A stretch of DNA of 64,000 nucleotides, from contig NZ_QMKK01000022.1 in the NCBI RefSeq assembly GCF_003287875.1, positions 248,001 through 312,000 on the forward strand, in the 5' to 3' direction. The stretch is from Martinezella tropici (lineage in GTDB: Bacteria > Pseudomonadota > Alphaproteobacteria > Rhizobiales > Rhizobiaceae). Made by a program: the position numbers and the translations under genes. Below are positions 26,803 to 35,805 of this stretch, in pieces; the stretch's first letter is position 1; the number at the start of each line of letters is the position of its first letter. The notes under the pieces are model-generated. The model was not told the DNA's origin, made no database searches, and saw nothing but the letters and a program-made list of their open reading frames with translations.

Positions 26803-27717
26803 ATGGTCGAGCGCACACCCATCCTTAATTTCTTCACGCACCTGATCCTGTTCATCGGCTTCGTCGTAGCAGTCGGACCTTTCGCCATCGTCGCCATAGC
26901 GGCGTCCCATAATCTCGCCGATGTCAATAAAGTGCCGATGTCGCTCATCCCCGGCTCGGACTTCTGGGTCAACATGAAGACGGCGTGGACGACTGCCAAT
27001 CTTGGTCCCAAGCTGCTGAACAGCCTGATCTTTGCGGGAGGCGTCGCGGTAGGAAAGGTGGCCATTTCGGCGATCACCGCCTTCTCACTGGTCTATTTTC
27101 GCTATCCGGGCCGCCACTTCATTTTCTGGCTAATCTTCATAACGCTAATGCTGCCGCTCGAAGTGCGTATCGTGCCGACCTATGCGGTCATAGCGAACGT
27201 CCTGTCGCCCTATCAGGGGCTGCTCGACATCACCGGCATCAGCTGGCTTGTCGAGAAGCTCACGGGTGTTCAGATCTCACTGGATTTCGGGCTGCTTAAC
27301 TCCTCCCTCGGTCTGATCCTGCCGCTGATCGCAACGGCGACCGGGACCTTCCTCTATCGTCAATTCTTCCTGACGATACCGGACGAGCTTACCGAGGCCG
27401 CGCGTATGGATGGCGCCGGAGCGCTGCGCTTCTTCATTGATATCCTGCTGCCACTGTCGCGCACCAACATGGCCGCGCTCGGCACCATCATGTTCCTCTG
27501 GGCCTGGAACCAGTATTTGTGGCCACTGCTCGTCACCACCGATCCAGCTCACATGACTGCGGTCACCGAACTCAAGCAGCTCATCCCGAACATCGGCGGC
27601 CTTCCCGAGTGGCACATCGCCATGGCCGGCACGCTGATCGTCATGCTGCCGCCGCTTGCCGTCGTCGTGCTGATGCAGCGCTGGTTCGTTCGCGGCCTGA
27701 TCGCAACCGAGAAGTAA
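26803..27717 (+). CDS. ugpE: Glycerol-3-phosphate-type ABC transporter permease UgpE
   Basis: Second permease, 304 residues. Membrane segments include THLILFIGFVVAVGPFAIVA and FWLIFITLMLPLEVRIVPTY; the EAA loop is EAARMDGAGALRFFIDILLP. The segment DVNKVPMSLIPG and the motif NSSLGLILPLIATATGTFLY agree with UgpE proteins. It starts seven bases after ugpA. A small hairpin CTGCACC/GGTGCAG (27724-27743) just past the stop could end the transcript. Confidence 0.87.
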   Translation: MVERTPILNFFTHLILFIGFVVAVGPFAIVAIAASHNLADVNKVPMSLIPGSDFWVNMKTAWTTANLGPKLLNSLIFAGGVAVGKVAISAITAFSLVYFRYPGRHFIFWLIFITLMLPLEVRIVPTYAVIANVLSPYQGLLDITGISWLVEKLTGVQISLDFGLLNSSLGLILPLIATATGTFLYRQFFLTIPDELTEAARMDGAGALRFFIDILLPLSRTNMAALGTIMFLWAWNQYLWPLLVTTDPAHMTAVTELKQLIPNIGGLPEWHIAMAGTLIVMLPPLAVVVLMQRWFVRGLIATEK

Positions 27718-27901
27718 GTGCTCCTGCACCATGCTCGGTGCAGTCATTGCGAACCAGTCTCCTCTCTCGGCGCGCGGCGGTGCAAGCACGTGCGAGGCAC
27801 GTCGACACTGCAAGATCGCTCTCTCCGCGAGGGGAGAACGACCTTGCGGCAACGATTTCGCTTCATACGCGATTGGAGAGGGCGCTGGCTCGCAATGGCC
27901 G

Positions 27902-27938
27902 AAAATAAAAGCCCGGAAGTCGGGAAAGACTTCCGGGC
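27902..27938 (-). terminator. Terminator after ugpC
   Basis: A perfect 11-base stem GCCCGGAAGTC (27911-27921) / GACTTCCGGGC (27928-27938) is followed on the minus strand by TTTTATTTTC. It lies 29 bases beyond the ugpC stop and separates it from the convergent ugpE. Confidence 0.9.
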
Positions 27939-27966
27939 GCACCTGTTGAAAAGTTATGTTTGAAAA

Positions 27967-29079
27967 TCAGCTCGCCAGCACCTTCAGCGGCGTGACTGTG
28001 GCGACGGTATCGAGCCGCAACCCGGTATCCTGGGCGAAGAGATGGGTATGCTGCTGCGGCAGCTCCAGCGCGACCGACTGACCGGTCTGACCTGTCGTGT
28101 GGTCGGCAACGGCGACCGCGAAGCTCGAACCGTTGATATCGCAATGAATGACGCGGCCCGCGCCGAGTTCTTCGACAAAATCGACCGTTGCCGGGATAGC
28201 GCCCGGCGTGCCTGCGGGGACGAGACGCGCATGCTCGGGACGGACGCCGAGGACAACCGGCTGACCGGCATGGCGCTTGCCGATATTGGCGTCGATAGCG
28301 ATCGGAATGCCGTCGAAGATAAACTGTTCGCCATTGGCAGCAAAAGTGCCTTCCAGGAAATTCATGGCTGGCGAGCCGATGAAGGAGCCGACGAAACGGG
28401 TGCGCGGCGTGTTGTAGACCTCGAGCGGCGTGCCGACCTGCTCGACATTGCCCTTGTACATGACGACGAGCTTGTCGGCGAGGGTCATGGCCTCGACCTG
28501 ATCGTGGGTGACGAAGACCGATGTGGCCGACAGGCGCTTGTGCAGGCGGCGGATCTCGACACGCATCTGCACGCGCAGCTTGGCATCGAGGTTGGACAGA
28601 GGCTCGTCGAAAAGGAAGACCTTCGGCTCGCGGATGATGGCGCGGCCCATGGCGACGCGCTGACGCTGACCGCCGGAAAGCTCGGCCGGCTTGCGGGCCA
28701 GGAAATCTTCGAGGCCAACGATCTTGGCAGTTTCCTTGATGCGGCGCTCGCGTTCGGCGCGCGGCACACCGGCAACCTTGAGCGCATAGCCCATGTTGGC
28801 GGCGACATCCATGTGCGGATAGAGCGCGTAGTTCTGGAAGACCATGGCGCAGCCGCGCTCGCGCGGCTCGAGCTGGTTGACCACCTTGCCATCGATGATG
28901 ATCTCGCCCGAGGTGATGTCCTCAAGGCCGGCGATCATGCGCAGCAGCGTAGACTTGCCACAGCCGGAAGGTCCGAGGATGACGACAAATTCGCCCGATC
29001 GGAAATTCAGGTCGACGCCGTGAACGACCGGATTGCGGCCATAGGCCTTGCGAACTTGCTCGATGCGGATTTCCGCCAT
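27967..29079 (-). CDS. ugpC: Glycerol-3-phosphate-type ABC transporter ATP-binding protein UgpC
   Basis: Cytoplasmic ATPase of the CUT1 importers, 370 residues. Walker A is [14 protein letters not shown], the Q loop [12 protein letters not shown], the ABC signature [15 protein letters not shown], Walker [18 protein letters not shown], and the switch His [10 protein letters not shown]. The C-terminal TOBE region ends [13 protein letters not shown] and beyond. Unlike the common ugpBAEC order, it is on the opposite strand and convergent with ugpE, so it has its own promoter (divergent from the photolyase gene) and terminator. It could serve several sugar importers like MsmK-type ATPases. Confidence 0.85.
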   Translation of the reverse strand: MAEIRIEQVRKAYGRNPVVHGVDLNFRSGEFVVILGPSGCGKSTLLRMIAGLEDITSGEIIIDGKVVNQLEPRERGCAMVFQNYALYPHMDVAANMGYALKVAGVPRAERERRIKETAKIVGLEDFLARKPAELSGGQRQRVAMGRAIIREPKVFLFDEPLSNLDAKLRVQMRVEIRRLHKRLSATSVFVTHDQVEAMTLADKLVVMYKGNVEQVGTPLEVYNTPRTRFVGSFIGSPAMNFLEGTFAANGEQFIFDGIPIAIDANIGKRHAGQPVVLGVRPEHARLVPAGTPGAIPATVDFVEELGAGRVIHCDINGSSFAVAVADHTTGQTGQSVALELPQQHTHLFAQDTGLRLDTVATVTPLKVLAS

Positions 29080-29244
29080 TTTTAATCTTCCCCGCCTGTC
29101 CATTCTCGGCACGTCAATCGGGTGGACTGCTAGCGAATTTGCATTACAGAACAGTGACAAGCATTCCTTATACCACAGAGGATAGCGAGTTTTCCTTACG
29201 CGAGTTGCGTGTGGCATTCGCTTATGTAACGCGCGGTAGCGAAA

Positions 29245-29280
29245 CCATACGATGGTCGGCATCGTATGGGGGTTTCCCCC
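29245..29280. promoter_or_regulatory. Perfect palindrome in the ugpC / photolyase promoter region
   Basis: CCATACGATG (29245-29254) and CATCGTATGG (29260-29269) form a 10-base perfect inverted repeat around GTCGG, directly followed by GGGGG-TTT-CCCCC (29268-29280). It lies 49 bases before the photolyase ATG and could be an operator or a leader hairpin. Confidence 0.5.
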
Positions 29281-29328
29281 GTTACAAGGCATGCGACAAG
29301 CACAGAGGATAGGCGATCGGCCAGGACC

Positions 29329-30786
29329 ATGACGACATCGACAAAAGAGCCGAATCCCATCCTGCTATGGTTTCGCAAGGATCTCCGCCTCGACGACAAC
29401 CACGCGTTACAGGCGGCGGCAATATCGGGCCGCGCGGTAATTCCCGTCTATATTCGCGAGCCGGATGCAACGGAGCGTGGCCCGCTCGGCGGAGCGCAGC
29501 AATGGTGGCTGCATCATTCGCTCACCGCCTTGCAAACCGCCCTCAATGCACTCGGAAGCAGGCTCATCCTCCGCCAGGGCGATGCGCTGACGGTGCTCGA
29601 AAAACTTATTGAGGAAACCGAGGCTGAAGCCGTCGTCTGGAACCGTCGATACGATCCGGCTGGGATCGATGTGGACATCCAAATCAAGAAGGCGTTGCGG
29701 AGCAAGGGCATCGAGGCCAACAGCTTTGCCGGCCAGCTGCTGCATGAACCGACACGCCTTCGCACGGGCGCAGGCGACCATTACAAGACTTACACGCCGT
29801 TCTGGCGTGCCTTCGAGCAATCCGGCGAGCCGCCGTTTCCGATAGAAGCGCCCGCAAAGCTCCTCGCACCCAGCCGCTGGCCGCAATCGGACGCGCTCGC
29901 CTCTTGGTCAATGCTGCCCACAAAGCCCAACTGGGCAGCAGAATTCCCTAACATTTGGACGCCGGGCGAGACCGCGGCACATGAGAAGCTCAAGGATTTC
30001 GTCGATGGCGCCATCGATGATTATGCGGTCGGCCGCGATTTTCCGGACAGACCGGCGACCTCCCTGCTCTCGCCGCATCTGGCGCTCGGAGAGATTTCGC
30101 CTGCCCGTATCTGGCACGCGACGCGCGGACTATCAGGCAAAATCTCGGCGGATAATATCGTCCGCTTTCGCAAGGAGCTTGTCTGGCGGGAATTCTGTTA
30201 CCATCAGCTCTTTCATTTCCCGAAGCTTCGGACAGCCAATTGGAACAATCGCTACGATGATTTTCCGTGGCTATCCGATGCCAAGCTGCTCACACGCTGG
30301 CAACGCGGGCAAACCGGTTATCCGATCGTCGATGCCGGCATGCGGCAGCTGTGGCGCCATGGCTGGATGCACAATCGCGTTCGCATGATCGCGGCCTCCT
30401 TCCTGATCAAGGATCTGCTGATCGACTGGCGCAAAGGCGAAGCCTGGTTTCGGGATACGCTCGTCGATGCCGATCCGGCCGCCAATGCGGCAAACTGGCA
30501 GTGGGTTGCGGGCTCCGGCGCCGATGCCTCGCCCTTCTTCCGCATCTTCAATCCGGTGCTGCAGGGTGAGAAATTCGATCCGGATGGCCGCTATGTGAGG
30601 GCTTTCGTGCCGGAGCTCTCCAAGCTCGAAAGCAAATATATCCATCGACCGTTCGAGGCGCCTGATGACGTACTCAAGCGTGCAGGCATAGAACTCGGCA
30701 AGCACTACCCCCGGCCGATCGTCGATCATGCCATGGCGCGGCAGCGCGCACTCGCTGCACACGCATCGCTTAAAGATGATGGATAG
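29329..30786 (+). CDS. phrB: Deoxyribodipyrimidine photolyase
   Basis: Light-dependent DNA repair flavoprotein that splits cyclobutane pyrimidine dimers. The 485-residue protein begins [17 protein letters not shown], the photolyase N-terminal domain that binds the antenna chromophore. The FAD-binding domain has [34 protein letters not shown], and the signature [26 protein letters not shown] followed by [18 protein letters not shown]; the conserved Trp residues of the electron-transfer path lie in these segments. It may instead act as a related cryptochrome, but the repair signature fits. A regulatory palindrome precedes it. Confidence 0.93.
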   Translation: MTTSTKEPNPILLWFRKDLRLDDNHALQAAAISGRAVIPVYIREPDATERGPLGGAQQWWLHHSLTALQTALNALGSRLILRQGDALTVLEKLIEETEAEAVVWNRRYDPAGIDVDIQIKKALRSKGIEANSFAGQLLHEPTRLRTGAGDHYKTYTPFWRAFEQSGEPPFPIEAPAKLLAPSRWPQSDALASWSMLPTKPNWAAEFPNIWTPGETAAHEKLKDFVDGAIDDYAVGRDFPDRPATSLLSPHLALGEISPARIWHATRGLSGKISADNIVRFRKELVWREFCYHQLFHFPKLRTANWNNRYDDFPWLSDAKLLTRWQRGQTGYPIVDAGMRQLWRHGWMHNRVRMIAASFLIKDLLIDWRKGEAWFRDTLVDADPAANAANWQWVAGSGADASPFFRIFNPVLQGEKFDPDGRYVRAFVPELSKLESKYIHRPFEAPDDVLKRAGIELGKHYPRPIVDHAMARQRALAAHASLKDDG

Positions 30787-30789
30787 GCG

Positions 30790-31620
30790 CTATTCGGCCG
30801 GATGCGCGGTAATATGCGGCCCGACAGGCCGGCGCTTCCTGCCGCTTCCCAGAAGATATCCGAGCACCCGGAAATAGAGGCTATAGGGCAAGAACTTCAA
30901 AAGCTTTGCCCGGAAAACCAGGCTCTTCGGGAAGCAGATGTTGAAGGCCGATGATTTCAATCCGGCCGATATCGCCTCGGCCGCCTGCTGCGCCGATACT
31001 ATATCGGGCATCTCGAACTTGTTCTTTGCCGTCAACGGCGTATCGACGTAACCGGGCGTGACAAGCTGGATACGGATGCCCATGCGATCGAGCTCGAAAT
31101 TCAAGCTCTCGGCCATGTTGATGAGTGCGGCCTTGCTGGCGCCATAGGCAGCGCCCCCGGGTAGGCCGCCATAGCCGGCGGCGGAAGATACGAGGGCAAC
31201 CTGGCCGTATCCCCTGGCGCGCATATGTCGGACCGCCGGAACGAGGCAGTTGACGACACCATGAAGATTGACCGCGAAACTGCGCTCGAACGCCTCGTGA
31301 TTGAGGTCTTCACCGCGCGCGGACAGATAGATGCCGGCGTTCAGGACCGCCAGGGCGACCGGGCCGTGCTGATATTCGATGGCTGCAACGGTGTGCTCCA
31401 TATCCTCGGCATTGGTCACATCGCCATCGAGCACGACGATGCTGCCGGCAAGTGCGCTTGCCTCTGCCTGCAAGGCCAGAAGCTTGTCATGGCTGCGGGC
31501 AGTCACGGCAACTTTATAGCCTTCATCTGCCAGTTTCAGCGCAAGCGCGCGGCCGATACCGGAACTCGCGCCGGTAATCCAGACGACTCCATGTTCAGGA
31601 CGTGCGATGAACGGGCTCAT
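30790..31620 (-). CDS. Short-chain dehydrogenase/reductase
   Basis: NAD(P)-dependent oxidoreductase of the classical SDR family, 276 residues. The cofactor motif is TGASSGIGRAL near residues 16-26, the structural motif NAGI at AVLNAGIYLS, and the catalytic YxxxK in YGASKAALINMAESL. The C-terminal part is extended and basic (LRVLGYLLGSGRKRR-like ending), with a possible membrane-associated segment at LKFLPYSLYFRVLGYLL. Substrate is unknown. It is divergent from cysK across 295 bases and its stop is three bases from the photolyase stop. Confidence 0.82.
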   Translation of the reverse strand: MSPFIARPEHGVVWITGASSGIGRALALKLADEGYKVAVTARSHDKLLALQAEASALAGSIVVLDGDVTNAEDMEHTVAAIEYQHGPVALAVLNAGIYLSARGEDLNHEAFERSFAVNLHGVVNCLVPAVRHMRARGYGQVALVSSAAGYGGLPGGAAYGASKAALINMAESLNFELDRMGIRIQLVTPGYVDTPLTAKNKFEMPDIVSAQQAAEAISAGLKSSAFNICFPKSLVFRAKLLKFLPYSLYFRVLGYLLGSGRKRRPVGPHITAHPAE

Positions 31621-31915
31621 GGCTCTTCTCCTTGGCTGGCGGCCGCCTGAATCAAACGCTTTACCGAGGCCGCCCGTGGCATTTTAGAAATAACGTATCA
31701 TTGTGGCCGCTTTCGGCCTGTTTGGCGGCCCAGCGAGGGAAACAATGTCACCGAATGGAGACTGGCGCGCCGTGTGGCAGACTTCGGCGGACGAAGGTTG
31801 CCAAGTCGAATTTTGCGGCGCGAACAAATAGCGAGGAACAGAATTTCTTGCCTATACCGCCTTGTGAAGGGAAAAGACCGTTCTTACAGTAGTTGCGAAC
31901 AGAAGGCAGATTCCA
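31621..31915. promoter_or_regulatory. Divergent region SDR / cysK with a 28-codon leader frame
   Basis: 295 bases. A short frame at 31745-31831 (28 codons, starting MSPNGDWRAVWQT, with two Cys codons near its end) has GAGGG at good spacing before its ATG and stops 84 bases before cysK. It may be a leader peptide or chance. No clear promoter hexamers were found. Confidence 0.3.
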
Positions 31916-32956
31916 ATGACCGTCCATCCGTCCGTCCTCGAAGCAATTGGCAATACGCCGTTGATCAAGCTCAAGGGCGCCTCCGAGGCGACGGGCTCGA
32001 CCATTCTCGGCAAGGCCGAATTTCTCAATCCCGGCCAATCGGTGAAAGATCGCGCCGCGCTCTACATCATCCGCGATGCCGAGAAGAAGGGGCTGCTGAG
32101 GCCCGGCGGCGTCATCGTCGAGGGCACGGCCGGCAATACCGGCATCGGCCTGACGCTGGTTGCCAAGGCGCTCGGCTATCGCACCGTCATCGTCATTCCT
32201 GAGACACAGAGCCAGGAAAAGAAGGATGCGCTGAAGCTGCTCGGCGCCGAGCTGGTCGAGGTTCCGGCTGTCCCCTACAAGAACCCGAACAACTATGTGA
32301 AGGTCTCGGGCCGGCTAGCCGAACAGCTCGCAAAGACCGAGCCTAACGGCGCGATCTGGGCAAACCAATTCGACAATGTCGCCAACCGTCAGGCCCACAT
32401 CGAGACGACCGCCAAGGAAATCTGGCACGATACCGATGGCAAGATCGACGGCTTCATCTGCTCGGTCGGTTCCGGCGGCACGCTCGCGGGCGTAGCCATG
32501 GGGCTGCATGCCTTCAACAAGGACGTCAAGATCGGTATTGCCGACCCGGAAGGCGCGGCCCTCTATGAATTCTACAAGAACGGCGAGCTGAAATCCTCCG
32601 GCTCCTCCATCACCGAAGGCATCGGCCAGGGCCGCATCACGGCGAACCTGGAAGGCTTCACGCCCGATTTCGCCTATCAGGTTACCGATGCCGAAGCGCT
32701 TCCCTACGTCTTCGATCTCGTCGAACACGAGGGCCTGTGCCTCGGCGGTTCGACGGCCATCAATATTGCCGGCGCGGTTCGTCTCGCCAAAGATCTCGGT
32801 CCCGGACATACGATCGTGACCATCCTGTGCGATTACGGCAATCGCTACCAGTCCAAGCTCTTCAATCCCGACTTCCTGAAGTCGAAGGGCTTGCCGGTGC
32901 CAGGCTACTTGGAAAAGCGGACTGAAATCGCCGTCCCATACGAAACAACAGCGTGA
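31916..32956 (+). CDS. cysK: Cysteine synthase A
   Basis: PLP-dependent O-acetylserine sulfhydrylase making cysteine from O-acetylserine and sulfide. The 346-residue protein has the PLP lysine in NPGQSVKDRAAL (Lys44), the substrate loop EGTAGNTGIGL (70-78), and the phosphate-binding GSGGTLAGV. It is longer than typical CysK (about 310-325) because of insertions around YKNPNNYVKVSGRLAEQ and IWANQFDN, a pattern also seen in alphaproteobacterial enzymes of the cystathionine-beta-synthase-like group. It is followed five bases later by the AlaX gene, so they are probably co-transcribed. Confidence 0.88.
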   Translation: MTVHPSVLEAIGNTPLIKLKGASEATGSTILGKAEFLNPGQSVKDRAALYIIRDAEKKGLLRPGGVIVEGTAGNTGIGLTLVAKALGYRTVIVIPETQSQEKKDALKLLGAELVEVPAVPYKNPNNYVKVSGRLAEQLAKTEPNGAIWANQFDNVANRQAHIETTAKEIWHDTDGKIDGFICSVGSGGTLAGVAMGLHAFNKDVKIGIADPEGAALYEFYKNGELKSSGSSITEGIGQGRITANLEGFTPDFAYQVTDAEALPYVFDLVEHEGLCLGGSTAINIAGAVRLAKDLGPGHTIVTILCDYGNRYQSKLFNPDFLKSKGLPVPGYLEKRTEIAVPYETTA

Positions 32957-32960
32957 TCTG

Positions 32961-33698
32961 ATGACCGTCAATGCCCTCTATCGTGACGATTTCTATCTCT
33001 CGACCGCGGAAGCCGTCGTCACCGCAATTCACGAGGACGGGGGTATCGAACTCGATCAGACCTGCTTTTACGCCACCTCGGGCGGCCAGCCGGGCGATAC
33101 GGGTTTCCTGGAGCGCGGCGACGGCTCCAGGATCATGCTCGGTCAGACGAAACATGGGCCGATCAAGGACATCATCATTCACGTCCCGCTCGAAGATCAG
33201 CCCCTGCCCATCCTCGGCGAAAAGCTGGTGCTGCACATCGATTGGGCGCGCCGCTACAAGCTGATGCGGATGCATACGGCCTGCCATCTGCTTTCGGTGG
33301 TCTGCCCCTATCCGATTACGGGTGCTGCGGTCGGCGAAGATGAAAGCCGCGTCGATTTCGACATGAGCGAGACGATCGACAAGGATGCGGTGACGGCGAA
33401 AATGATGGCGCTCGTCAATGAGAACCATCCCGTTTTCGTCCGCTGGATCACGGACGAAGAGCTGGTTGCCAATCCAGGCATCGTCAAATCCAAGAATGTG
33501 CGCCCGCCCATGGGCCTTGGCCGGGTCAGCCTCGTCTGTATCGGCGAAGATTCGGCCATCGACAGCCAGCCCTGCGGCGGCACGCATGTGTCGGAGACGC
33601 AGGAGGTCGGCGCTATCCACATCGCCAAGATCGAGAAGAAGGGCAAGGAAAACCGGCGCTTCCGCATTCGCTTCGGCGCACCGAGCGACGAGAATTGA
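32961..33698 (+). CDS. Alanyl-tRNA editing protein (AlaX type)
   Basis: Trans-editing hydrolase that clears Ser or Gly mischarged on tRNA-Ala, homologous to the AlaRS editing domain. The 245-residue protein has zinc ligands His105 and His109 in MHTACH and Cys205 and His209 in SQPCGGTHV. The N-terminal segment with CFYATSGGQPGDTG corresponds to the AlaRS-like beta-barrel found in AlaX-M types. It lies five bases after cysK. Association of AlaX with a Cys/Ser metabolic gene is common and fits a role against misuse of serine. Confidence 0.88.
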   Translation: MTVNALYRDDFYLSTAEAVVTAIHEDGGIELDQTCFYATSGGQPGDTGFLERGDGSRIMLGQTKHGPIKDIIIHVPLEDQPLPILGEKLVLHIDWARRYKLMRMHTACHLLSVVCPYPITGAAVGEDESRVDFDMSETIDKDAVTAKMMALVNENHPVFVRWITDEELVANPGIVKSKNVRPPMGLGRVSLVCIGEDSAIDSQPCGGTHVSETQEVGAIHIAKIEKKGKENRRFRIRFGAPSDEN

Positions 33699-33771
33699 CC
33701 GGGCAACGCCTATATCCTTATCCCGATATCCCGATATCAAAACCAAGAGACATAAGCAGGGAGAGATCATC

Positions 33772-34629
33772 ATGACAGCGGACAAGAGCCGTTTCGTCGT
33801 ATCTGCCGACTGGCTGCAAGGCGAGCTGGGAGCCAAGGACCTTCGCATCCTCGATGCATCCTTCTATCTGCCGGCCCAGAAGCGCAATGCCGATGCCGAA
33901 TATGCCAGTGGCCATATTCCCGGTGCGATCCGATTCGATCAGGACAAAATTGCCGATCATTCGACCAACCTGCCCCACATGGTCCCCTCGCCCGAATTCT
34001 TCGCGTCCGAAGTCGGCAAGCTCGGCATCAGCGACAGCGATCGCATCGTGATCTATGACGGTCCCGGCCTGTTTGCCTCACCGCGCGTCTGGTGGCTGTT
34101 CCACATCGTCATGGGGGCGCCAAATGTGTTTGTACTCGATGGCGGTCTGGACGGCTGGAAGGCCGAAGGGCGGCCGCTGGAGACGGCGACGCCTAGCTTC
34201 GCGCCCGCAACTTTCAAGCCCAAGTTCAACGGCAGCCGCGTCGTTTCACTCGAAGAGATGCGAGAAATCGTCGACAGCCGTTCGCTGCAGATCGCGGATG
34301 CCCGCAGTGGCGGCCGTTTCGCAGCTACGGAGCCGGAGCCCCGCGAAGGCATGCGCTCGGGCCATATGCCGGGCGCGAGAAGCCTGCCATCCGGCGTCTT
34401 TGCCACGAATGGCAAGTTCAAGTCGCTGCCGGAATTGAGGGAAACCATCGAGAAGGCCGGCATCGATCTCGACAAGCCTGTGGTGACGACCTGCGGATCC
34501 GGCATTACCGCCGCCATCATCACGCTGGCGCTCGAATCTCTCGGTCACGGCAACAACAAGCTCTATGACGGCTCCTGGTCGGAATGGGGCAGCCGGGCGG
34601 ATACGCCCATCGTCACCGGTCAAGATTGA
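33772..34629 (+). CDS. sseA: 3-mercaptopyruvate sulfurtransferase
   Basis: Two-domain rhodanese transferring sulfur from 3-mercaptopyruvate. The 285-residue protein has two rhodanese folds (HIPGAIRFDQD near 48-58, and HMPGARSLPSG near 198-208). The catalytic Cys241 is in CGSGITA, the loop form of mercaptopyruvate enzymes rather than the CRKGVT of thiosulfate sulfurtransferases. The ATG at 33772 follows GGGAGAG. The upstream frame extends to 33418 but overlaps the AlaX gene. Spacing suggests an operon cysK-alaX-sseA with the GNAT gene. Confidence 0.92.
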   Translation: MTADKSRFVVSADWLQGELGAKDLRILDASFYLPAQKRNADAEYASGHIPGAIRFDQDKIADHSTNLPHMVPSPEFFASEVGKLGISDSDRIVIYDGPGLFASPRVWWLFHIVMGAPNVFVLDGGLDGWKAEGRPLETATPSFAPATFKPKFNGSRVVSLEEMREIVDSRSLQIADARSGGRFAATEPEPREGMRSGHMPGARSLPSGVFATNGKFKSLPELRETIEKAGIDLDKPVVTTCGSGITAAIITLALESLGHGNNKLYDGSWSEWGSRADTPIVTGQD

Positions 34630-34634
34630 GCATC

Positions 34635-35198
34635 ATGGCCGTGAAGACGCCCTCCTCCATCAAGGTTCACATCACCCGCCTGGAAATGACCGCGCCGCCC
34701 AAGGCCAGTCTGCCGGTGCCGGTCAATATCCAGACCGCGATCATGCGGACGCCTGGCATCCCGCTGCCCTTCTACCGCTATCTCTATCGCCAGGTGGGCG
34801 CCCGCTGGCATTGGGTGGAGCGTCTACGCCTCTCCGACGAGCAGCTGACGGCCGTTCTTCACGACCAGCGCAACGATATCAGCGTACTTTACGTCAACGG
34901 CGCGCCGGGTGGATTCTTCGAATATTTCCGCCAGGATGAGGAGACGATCGAACTCAGCCATTTCGGCCTTATCGAAAACGCGCTCGGTCTCGGCATCGGC
35001 AAATGGTTTCTGCTGCAGTCGCTCTACGCCATCTGGACGCTGAACCCGCAGCGCATCGTGACGACCACAAATAATCTCGATCATCCCAGGGCATTACAGC
35101 TCTATCAGATGTTCGGATTCTCGCCGATTTCGACTGGCGAAGGTATCGTTCGGCCATTGAGCGACAAGGAGCTGCTTGAGCTCGCCAAGAAAGGCTAG
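34635..35198 (+). CDS. GNAT-family N-acetyltransferase
   Basis: A 187-residue acetyl-CoA-dependent transferase of the GNAT fold. The acetyl-CoA-binding strand-loop-helix is at ELSHFGLIENALGLGIGKWF followed by LLQSLYAIW, and the late motif HPRALQLYQMFGFSPI is typical. The substrate is not predictable. It starts five bases after the sseA stop, so it is probably part of the cysK-alaX-sseA transcript. No regulator is nearby. Confidence 0.82.
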   Translation: MAVKTPSSIKVHITRLEMTAPPKASLPVPVNIQTAIMRTPGIPLPFYRYLYRQVGARWHWVERLRLSDEQLTAVLHDQRNDISVLYVNGAPGGFFEYFRQDEETIELSHFGLIENALGLGIGKWFLLQSLYAIWTLNPQRIVTTTNNLDHPRALQLYQMFGFSPISTGEGIVRPLSDKELLELAKKG

Positions 35199-35278
35199 GG
35201 AACTGAAGCCGCAGGAATCGGGTGGCTTCGCACCTCTCTCCGGCGCATCACATGGCAAATCTCGAAAGGAGCTTTGCC

Positions 35279-35788
35279 ATGCCTTCCATCGCCTTTGCAG
35301 CCATGCCCACGTCCGATGCCGAAGTGTTGTGGAACGGTGGCACAGATGCCTATGGTCATCGGCCGGAGACGATGATTTCCGATGGCCCCGGCCATCCCTG
35401 CCGTCACTGCCTGCGCAATATCGATGCCGGCGAAGAGCTGTTCGTCTTCGCCTATCGCCCCTTCCCGGAATTGCAGCCCTATGCGGAGACGGGTCCGATC
35501 TTCCTGCACAAGACGCCGTGCCAGCGCTACGAGGCAGTAGAAGTGCTGCCGCCAGTGCTCGCGAACACTCGCGATTTCATCGTGCGCGGCTACGGCAAGA
35601 ACGATCGAATCGTCTATGGGACCGGTGCCGTGACGCCGACCGGCGACATCCCGGCCTATGCTGCCTCGCTGCTTGAGCGTCCAGACATCGCCTATGTCCA
35701 CGTCCGCTCGGCACGCAACAATTGCTATCAGTGCCGGATCGATAAAATAGGAGCGCCGGCATATGCGGATGCCGGCGCCTCCATCTGA
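35279..35788 (+). CDS. DUF1203-family protein
   Basis: A 169-residue protein of the DUF1203 family, with the pattern PCRHCLRNIDAGEELFVFAYRPF, ETGPIFLHKTPCQRY and the final ARNNCYQCRIDKIG. The CxxC pairs suggest metal or redox binding, but no function is established for the family. The start at 35279 follows AGGAG at seven bases. It is a single gene between the GNAT gene and the convergent ald. Confidence 0.75.
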   Translation: MPSIAFAAMPTSDAEVLWNGGTDAYGHRPETMISDGPGHPCRHCLRNIDAGEELFVFAYRPFPELQPYAETGPIFLHKTPCQRYEAVEVLPPVLANTRDFIVRGYGKNDRIVYGTGAVTPTGDIPAYAASLLERPDIAYVHVRSARNNCYQCRIDKIGAPAYADAGASI

Positions 35789-35805
35789 CGTGCGCGCGAT
35801 GGGCT

